46,922 bases of DNA, from assembly GCA_903884435.1 (NCBI GenBank), contig CAISEY010000272.1:1-46922 (forward strand). Direction: 5' to 3'. Below are positions 41,398-46,922 of the stretch, one piece after another. Made by a program: the position numbers and the translations under genes. The notes beneath the pieces were generated by a model, which was not told the DNA's origin, searched no databases, and was given only the letters and a program-made list of their open reading frames with translations. Position 1 is the stretch's first letter; every line of letters starts with the position of its first letter. Origin of the DNA: an uncultured Hyphomicrobiales bacterium (GTDB lineage Bacteria > Pseudomonadota > Alphaproteobacteria > Rhizobiales > Beijerinckiaceae).

Positions 41398-43521
41398 ATG
41401 GCTCCCGGCCAGAGCGACGCCATCGCGGGCGAGTTGCGCCTCGCCCGCGATTTGCTGACGGGCGGCCAGACGGCCCGGGCGCGGGCGATATGCGAGGACG
41501 CGGTCCGGCGCCAGCCGGGCAACATCGACGCGATCTATCTGCTCGCGCTGGTTCACGCCCGCGAAGGCGACCTCGGCCAGGCCGCGCGCCTGTTCGATCG
41601 CGCCGCGATACTCCGGCCAGGATTCGTCGACGCCGACTATAATTGCGCCTGCGCGTGGATCGGACTGAAGCGGTTTGAAAAAGCTCTGGCGCGTCTCGAC
41701 CGCGTCGTGTCGCTCAAACCGGATCATCTCGACGCCTGGATCAATCGCGGCAACATCCTGCGGGAATTGAAACAGGGCGAGGCAGCGCTGGCGAGCTATG
41801 ACCGGGCTCTCGCGCTCGCGCCGCGATCCGAATGGCTGCTGAACAACCGCGCCGTGGTCCTTGGCGAACTCAGGCGCTTCGAGGAATCCCTCGGGGCCTG
41901 CGCCGCCGCGCTCTCGGTCAATCCGCGCAACGCGGAGGCCCTCGCCAACAACGCAATCACACTCGACCGGCTCGGGCGGTTCGACGAGGCTCTGGAGGGT
42001 TTCGCGCGCGCCGCGGAGCTCAAGCCCGACCGGGGCGACATCCGGTACAACCATGGCCTGACGCTGGTTCACATGAAGCGTCACGACGAGGCGCTGGAAA
42101 AGTTCACGGAAGCGATCGGCCTCGATCCGGCCATCGATTATCTCCGCGGAACCTGGCTGCACGCGAAAATGAACGTGTGCGACTGGAGCGATTTCGAGGC
42201 CGATCTGAAGGGACTGACGGCGGACATCGAACGGTCCCGGCTCGCGTCCTCTCCTTTCCCCGCCCTCGCCCTTCTCGATTCCCCGCGATTGCAAAAAGCG
42301 CTCGCGACAGCCTGCGCGGCCAAACTCTTCCCGGCGCGCCCGCCCCGCCCGGCCCCCGCGCGGCGACGCCGCGACGCGAAAATCCGCGTCGGCTATTTCT
42401 CGGCGGATTTTCGCGAACACCCGATGCCACGGCTGATGGCCGGCGTGTTCGAACGGCACGACAGGAGCAGGTTCGAAACCGTCGGCTTTTCCTTCGCGGC
42501 GGCTCCCGGCGACGCGACGCAGGCCCGCCTCGCCGCCGCGTTCGACGAATTCATCGACGTGACGGACATGCCGGACGCCGCCGTCGCCAGCCTGGCGCGC
42601 GCGAAGAACATCGATATCGCCGTGGACCTGATGGGCTTCACGCAGCAGGGACGCCCTGGCGTCTTCGCCGCGCGCGCCGCGCCCGCGCAGGCGAGCTTTC
42701 TTGGCTATCCCGCGACCACGGGATGCGATTTCATCGATTACCTCATCGCCGACGAAATCGTGATCCCGCCGTCGGAACGGTCGTTCTACACGGAAAAACT
42801 CGTCACGCTGCCCGGCTGTTATTACCCGTCGAGCTATCGTGATCTGGCGGACTACGCCGCCCCGGCCCCCGCCCGCGGCGCGGGGCGGCGGGAACGCGGG
42901 CTCCCGGAAACCGGCTTCGTATTTTGCTGTTTCAACAACAATTACAAGATCACGCCGGAGGTTTTCGCCTCGTGGATGGCCATCCTCGACGCGGTCGGGA
43001 ATTCCGTGCTCTGGCTGCTCGCCGACAATGAAACCGCCGCGGCGAATCTGCGAAAGGAAGCAGCGGCGAGGGGCGTCGATCCCGCGAGACTGGTTTTCGC
43101 GGATCGCGCGCCGCTCGCGGACCACATGGCGCGGCACGACCTCGCGGACCTTTTCCTCGACACCCTGCCCTACAATGCCCACACGACGGCCTGCGACGCG
43201 TTGTGGCGCGGATTGCCCGTGCTCACGCGGCGCGGAGCCTCGTTCGCGGGACGGGTTGGAGCAAGTCTTCTGACCGCGGCGGGTTTACGTGAACTGGTGA
43301 CGGACAGCATCCGTGAATATGAAGAAACCGCCATTCGGCTCGCCGCCCGCCCCGACGAACTGTCCGCGATTCGCGCGAAGACCATGGCTTTGCGGGATCA
43401 TTCGCCCCTGTTCGACACGGAAGCCTTCACCCGCGCTCTCGAAGCCGGATTTGCCGCGATCCACGCGCGAAGAATGGCCAGTCGCGAGCCCGCGGACATG
43501 AAAATTCCGCGGCCTGGCTGA
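41398..43521 (+). CDS. TPR-GT41 glycosyltransferase (SPINDLY/O-GlcNAc transferase-like)
   Basis: Protein of 707 residues. Residues about 10-240 form six or seven tetratricopeptide repeats, each with the usual A-x3-F/Y and P32 pattern (for example LDAWINRGNILRELKQGEAA). From about 330 to 690 lies a GT41 catalytic region: KIRVGYFSADFREHPMP, DIAVDLMGFTQQGRPGVF, LGYPATTGCDFIDYLIAD, FCCFNNNYKITPEVF and LFLDTLPYNAHTTACDALW. These enzymes move GlcNAc, fucose or another sugar to Ser/Thr or Asn of proteins, with the TPRs choosing the target. No signal peptide, so cytoplasmic. GAGGGG precedes the ATG. Target and donor sugar are unknown. Confidence 0.93.
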   Translation: MAPGQSDAIAGELRLARDLLTGGQTARARAICEDAVRRQPGNIDAIYLLALVHAREGDLGQAARLFDRAAILRPGFVDADYNCACAWIGLKRFEKALARLDRVVSLKPDHLDAWINRGNILRELKQGEAALASYDRALALAPRSEWLLNNRAVVLGELRRFEESLGACAAALSVNPRNAEALANNAITLDRLGRFDEALEGFARAAELKPDRGDIRYNHGLTLVHMKRHDEALEKFTEAIGLDPAIDYLRGTWLHAKMNVCDWSDFEADLKGLTADIERSRLASSPFPALALLDSPRLQKALATACAAKLFPARPPRPAPARRRRDAKIRVGYFSADFREHPMPRLMAGVFERHDRSRFETVGFSFAAAPGDATQARLAAAFDEFIDVTDMPDAAVASLARAKNIDIAVDLMGFTQQGRPGVFAARAAPAQASFLGYPATTGCDFIDYLIADEIVIPPSERSFYTEKLVTLPGCYYPSSYRDLADYAAPAPARGAGRRERGLPETGFVFCCFNNNYKITPEVFASWMAILDAVGNSVLWLLADNETAAANLRKEAAARGVDPARLVFADRAPLADHMARHDLADLFLDTLPYNAHTTACDALWRGLPVLTRRGASFAGRVGASLLTAAGLRELVTDSIREYEETAIRLAARPDELSAIRAKTMALRDHSPLFDTEAFTRALEAGFAAIHARRMASREPADMKIPRPG

Positions 43522-43594
43522 ATCCCGGCGGAAATTCTTGCCGAAACTCCGAACGATGCCGGCCAGCGCTCCTCTGCCCCTCCGGTACAAATAA

Positions 43595-43622
43595 AAACCC
43601 CGGCGCTTTCGCGCCGGGGTTT
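43595..43622 (-). terminator. Intrinsic terminator of the porin gene
   Basis: A perfect 12-bp stem (43595-43606 with 43611-43622) and TTTC loop, 26 bp past the porin stop. On the minus strand the stem runs into TTTTTATTTG, a classic T-run. It can also form on the plus strand after the glycosyltransferase gene, though with a poorer T-run. Confidence 0.88.
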
Positions 43623-43648
43623 CCTGATCCGGTGAACCGGACGTCAGA

Positions 43649-45100
43649 TCAGAACTGACGCTCGATACGCAGATGCGTGGTCCAGTTGTTGTTGCTCAGG
43701 CCAGGCGAGCCAGCCGCGAGGAAAGCGGCGGTCGGGTTCTGGACGTTGAAGCGGGTCTGGGCGTACTGGAGCTCGAGACCGATGTCGAAGTCCTTGGCCG
43801 GGGAGTAGATGAGAGATCCGCGGATTTCCCAGATGCTGCCCTTGCCCCACTGCATGGCGGCCGCGCCGCCGCCGTTCGCCGTAACAGCGACCGTCGGAGG
43901 ATTGATCTCGACATAGCCCGTGCCGAACTGCGAACGCCATTGCGGGGCCCAGTAGTGGACGCCGGCCATGGCGACGTTCCAGCCGGTCACCTGATCGATC
44001 GTGCAAAGCACGGCGCAGGAACCGGAAGTCACCATGACGGCGGTGTCGGTGCGCTGGATGCCGCCGGTGAGCCGACGGCCCGAGGCGTTGGCGAGAGCGT
44101 TGAGGCCACCGTTCGACATCAGGGCGCCGATCATGCCCCTGGCGTAGTTCGCGGTCAGCCAAATGGCGTCGCCAGCGGCGATCATCGGCAGGTTGAACTT
44201 CACGGTCGCGCCGATGCCAAAACCGGTCTGGCTGGTCGAGCCGAGCAGCGGGTTCGCCGCGCCGGTCGAGGCGCCAATGCCGCCGAGGATGGCGCCATTC
44301 AGGCCGGCGGTGCCGACGTTCTGGTAGGAGCTGTTGCCGACGACGGCGTGAACCGCCGCGAAACCCCAGCTCTGGTCGACGCGCAGGTTGCCGACGAGCT
44401 CATAGCCGTTGCCGGGCGTATGATTGTAGGTCTGCGCGGCGTAGCCCATGTCGGTGCGGTCTTCGATGGCGATCGTCGCCGAGAAGCCGCCGCCGAAGGT
44501 GGCGGTGTAGGCCAGCTGCTTCATGCCGTTCGGGAAGCCGACCCAGGGGTTGGCGGTGTAGAACATCGACGGCATCATCGCGTAGTTTTCGGGAGCGACG
44601 CCGAAGGTGAAGCCGGCCCACTGGACGTAGGCCGCCTCGATGGTGATGCCGGTGGTCGAGCCCAGCGATTCCGAGATGGCTGCGTTGTTGCCCGAGCCCG
44701 TGTTGCGGATGCCCGACGTGTTGGCGGCGCGCAGGCGGACGGCGGTGCGGGCCGTGCCGAGAGCGGTCGGCGTGCGGGCATCGAGGTCAATGCGACCGCG
44801 GACTTCCGTGCCGGTCGTGTTCATCGCGCCGGCGGCCTGGACGATGCCGGGCGTTCCGGCGGCGCCGGTGACGGTCCACTGCGTCGTGCCGGGGGTGTAC
44901 TGCCACTCGGCGCGGACGTAGCCGCCGACCTTCAGGCAGGTGTCGGTGCCGGGAATGAAGAAGAAACCCGCGCCATAGGCGTCGCAGATTTTGACGTAAT
45001 TGACAGGCGCGGACTTCCGCGAGGGAAGATCGGCGGCCTGGGCGCCGGCCATCGTGGCGATGACCGCGGCGGCCCCCAATAGAATGTTTCTTGAAAGCAT
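43649..45100 (-). CDS. Outer-membrane porin, alphaproteobacterial Porin_2 family
   Basis: Beta-barrel channel of 483 residues for small hydrophilic solutes. The signal peptide ends GAQAADL; the mature chain starts with the family mark VNYVKICDAYGAGFFFIPG and TCLKVGGYVRAE, with the two cysteines likely disulfide-bonded. Alternating hydrophobic and polar residues with Gly/Asn/Thr-rich loops run throughout, and the last residue is Phe (RIERQF), the sorting signal for the BAM machine. It is a monocistronic gene with its own strong terminator and an AT-rich upstream region. Codon use looks smoother than in neighbours, as for a highly expressed gene. Confidence 0.95.
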   Translation of the reverse strand: MLSRNILLGAAAVIATMAGAQAADLPSRKSAPVNYVKICDAYGAGFFFIPGTDTCLKVGGYVRAEWQYTPGTTQWTVTGAAGTPGIVQAAGAMNTTGTEVRGRIDLDARTPTALGTARTAVRLRAANTSGIRNTGSGNNAAISESLGSTTGITIEAAYVQWAGFTFGVAPENYAMMPSMFYTANPWVGFPNGMKQLAYTATFGGGFSATIAIEDRTDMGYAAQTYNHTPGNGYELVGNLRVDQSWGFAAVHAVVGNSSYQNVGTAGLNGAILGGIGASTGAANPLLGSTSQTGFGIGATVKFNLPMIAAGDAIWLTANYARGMIGALMSNGGLNALANASGRRLTGGIQRTDTAVMVTSGSCAVLCTIDQVTGWNVAMAGVHYWAPQWRSQFGTGYVEINPPTVAVTANGGGAAAMQWGKGSIWEIRGSLIYSPAKDFDIGLELQYAQTRFNVQNPTAAFLAAGSPGLSNNNWTTHLRIERQF

Positions 45101-45329
45101 GAAGTTTGACCCCCCGTTGGGATTGACAGGATCTGCTTGATCCTCGCGTTAACTTAGAGGGGAAAGGCCGCGCCGTGCCACGCGTCTGGTGTTTCCCATC
45201 GCGTGATACACCCGTCTAACTCACGTTAAATCTTCTATTTTTCATATACTTGTATCATATGTTGCAAAAATGCCGCCTTGCCATGGCGGCGGGGAAAGCC
45301 TATGAAAAAAGGACAGGGGAAACGCAACT
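45101..45329. promoter_or_regulatory. AT-rich divergent control region of the porin and the TPR regulator
   Basis: Holds both divergent starts. Next to the porin, AGGATC at 45128-45133 pairs with GATCCT at 45139-45144, a hairpin in the porin leader that could affect mRNA stability. At about 45235-45270 is a strongly AT-rich part with short dyads (ATAC-TT-GTAT; CATAT ... ATATG), suitable for promoter opening or an operator. I cannot assign exact -35/-10 boxes. Confidence 0.5.
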
Positions 45330-46922
45330 TTGGACGAGTCGCAAATCGATCCCGCCGAAGTCAGGGAGGTTCTCGAGCGAATCCTCCGGCATTCGGAGTT
45401 CGCGTCGTCGCCCCGTCTGGCGGCGTTTTTGCGTTTCGTGGTCGCTGAAACGCTCGAAGGCCGCGCGAGCAAGGTCAAGGCCTATTCCATCGCGACCACG
45501 GTGTTTGGCCGCGGCGAATCGTTCGACCCGCAGACCAATCCCGTCGTGCGCGTCGAGGCGATGCGGCTTCGTCAATCTCTGGGCCATTATTACGAGACCG
45601 CCGGGGCCCGGGAGACCCTCGAAATCAGGATCGGACGCGGCAGCTACGTCCCTGAATTCATCCGGCGCAGGCCATCCGACGCGATATCCGCCGATCCCCC
45701 CGACGCGACGCTTTCGCCGGCGGCCGCTCCGCCGCCGCGCCCCGCGCCATGGGCTTATCCGGTCATCGCGGCGCTTGGACTAGCCCTCGCGGCGTCGCTC
45801 GCGACTCTGGCGTTGCGCCCCGCGGCCGAGGCGCCCCGAACCGCCGCGAACCCGGCCCCGGCGCGGGAGGCCATTTCCACGCTCCCGCCGACCATCGCGG
45901 TTTTGACCGTCACGAATTCCGCCGACCCGGTCCTGAAGGCTTTCGGGCAGGATCTCGCCAACCGGCTCGAAACCGCTCTGAGCAGGTTCGATTTTCCGGC
46001 GGTCGTCGGAGAAGCGTCCGCGCCACCAACATACCGGCTTGCGGCGGCCATACGTCCCGGCGGCGAAAACCGCGCGAATGTCGACGTCAAGCTCACGCAC
46101 GTCGCCTCCTCGACGATTCTCTAGGCGCGCGAATTCAACGCCCGGCCCACGCCGGCGGACGCGGGCGACAATCCGGTTTTTCATGGCGAGATCGCGTCTC
46201 GCGTCGCTCACACCTATGGCGTCATTTACGCGGACATGCGCAAGCGAATCGGCTTGGGCGGCTCCGCTTCCGGGGCGTACGATTGCGTGATCATGGCCGC
46301 GGGCGCGCTCGCGCAAGGGAGCGACAAGGAGCGCGTCGGAGCGATCGAATGTCTCGAACGCACGCTGGGCGCGGCTCCGGACTTTGCAACCGGACTTTCG
46401 TCCCTCGCCTTTCTGCAGGCCGCGCGTTACCTCGACGGGGCGGCCCGCGACCTCACGCCGGCGACGCCGGAAAATCTGCTCCGGATCGCCGGCAAGGCGG
46501 TGACCCTTTCGCCACACAGTTCGCGCGCCCACGCCGCGCAATTCTGGACGCGGTTCCTCGCCGGACGCTTTGACGACGCCTTCGACTCCGCCAGATTGGC
46601 GCTCGAGATCAACCCCTGGTCGTCGGACACGCAAGCCCGCGTCGGCGCGGCGCACATTCTCCGCGGGCGGACCGCCGAAGGCGCCCGCCTTTTGAAGAAC
46701 GCCGCCAAAGAGGCCAACTGGTCGCCCGGGTGGCAAGAGTTTTATTTTTTCCTCGAGGCTCATCTCGAGGGCGACGACGCGCGCGCGGCCCGCCACGCCC
46801 TCCGGAACGGAGCAGCAGGCTCGCCGCTCGGCCTGCTGGCGCGAATCATCGTCGCGGGAAAACGCGGCGACGCCGCGCTCGCCGCCGCGGCGCGGAAGGA
46901 ATTGCAAGCGGCCTTTCCGGGG
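45330..46922 (+). pseudogene. TPR-type membrane regulator/cyclase-associated protein, interrupted by an in-frame TAG; 3' end off window
   Basis: The N-terminal ~110 residues (LERILRHSEFASSPRLAAFL, VFGRGESFDPQTNPVVRVEA, GRGSYVPEF) match a domain found at the head of adenylate-cyclase-like and TolB/TPR proteins. A membrane helix lies near 140-162, then a periplasmic part. At 46122-46124 the frame reads ATT CTC TAG GCG CGC GAA, after which the same frame stays open to the window end for about 266 codons and encodes helical repeats (for example ALEINPWSSDTQARVGAAHI) as expected of the family. A TGG to TAG change is the simplest cause. It is either a decayed gene or a sequence error. Start is TTG at 45330. 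The C-terminus lies beyond the window. Confidence 0.75.

Noticed and set aside
40510..43182. A minus-strand open frame of about 890 codons opposite nadK and the glycosyltransferase
   Set aside because: Same reasons: antisense to two genes with intact motifs, no ribosome site and no domain.
1..46922. tRNA/rRNA genes, CRISPR arrays, insertion sequences, phage attachment sites
   Set aside because: I looked through the intergenic gaps and saw no cloverleaf-like sequence, spaced direct repeats, transposase or integrase. Gaps are mostly under 300 bp.

Overview
The window is a dense, high-GC chromosomal segment from an alphaproteobacterium. The Porin_2-type outer-membrane porin, the FnrN-like regulator and the large stock of binding proteins for organic anions suggest the order Hyphomicrobiales, perhaps near Beijerinckiaceae, Methylocystaceae or Bradyrhizobiaceae. 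The family placement is a guess. Housekeeping genes (folE, nadK) argue for a chromosome. I see no tRNA, rRNA, insertion sequence, integrase or CRISPR array.

Layout. (1) 155-1304, minus: folE followed by a BLUF blue-light receptor. (2) 1441-5361, minus: a tight operon of a NitT/TauT-type binding protein, a VOC/extradiol-type metalloprotein, a fumarylacetoacetase-family hydrolase, a Rieske ferredoxin and a second binding protein. (3) 5517-9802, plus: two tandem paralogous binding proteins and an NDP-forming acyl-CoA synthetase, with a glutathione peroxidase facing them. (4) 10674-14236, plus: a binding protein, a SnoaL-like protein, an ACMSD-like amidohydrolase and a TctC-like receptor, with a drug-efflux-type MFS pump facing them. 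(5) 15865-20261, plus: cupin, binding protein, double-length ABC permease, 2-hydroxyacid dehydrogenase. (6) 20281-24619, minus: a membrane protein with pseudoreceiver, PAS and zinc-ribbon-like parts, a ThDP-dependent enzyme and a small membrane protein. (7) 24704-27235, plus: a binding protein, then an AT-richer island with a lysozyme-fold protein and an LprI/DUF1311 lysozyme-inhibitor-like protein. (8) 27364-34201, minus: LigB/LigA ring-cleavage dioxygenase, binding protein, tri-heme cytochrome c, RDD protein and a two-subunit molybdenum hydroxylase. (9) 34338-39898, minus: L,D-transpeptidase, TerC, DoxX, an orphan CoxL-like molybdenum subunit and an FNR-type regulator. (10) 39995-43521, plus: an unknown protein, nadK and a TPR/GT41 glycosyltransferase. 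(11) 43649-46922: porin, then a divergent TPR regulator broken by an amber codon and running off the window.

How the genes may work together. Regions 2-5 and 8 look like modules for taking up and breaking down aromatic or other organic acids: periplasmic capture, CoA activation, ring cleavage, decarboxylation or hydrolysis, and electron transfer from molybdenum hydroxylases to cytochrome c. They carry nine periplasmic binding proteins but only one permease and no ABC ATPase, so most receptors must work with transport machinery elsewhere or have another role. The substrates cannot be read from the sequence.

The best candidate for an undescribed system is the pair at 25941-27235. It joins a cytoplasmic protein with pesticin/T4-lysozyme-like active-site residues to an exported four-cysteine protein of the lysozyme-inhibitor type, behind its own consensus-like promoter and in locally AT-richer DNA. 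This is the layout of an antibacterial effector and its periplasmic immunity protein.
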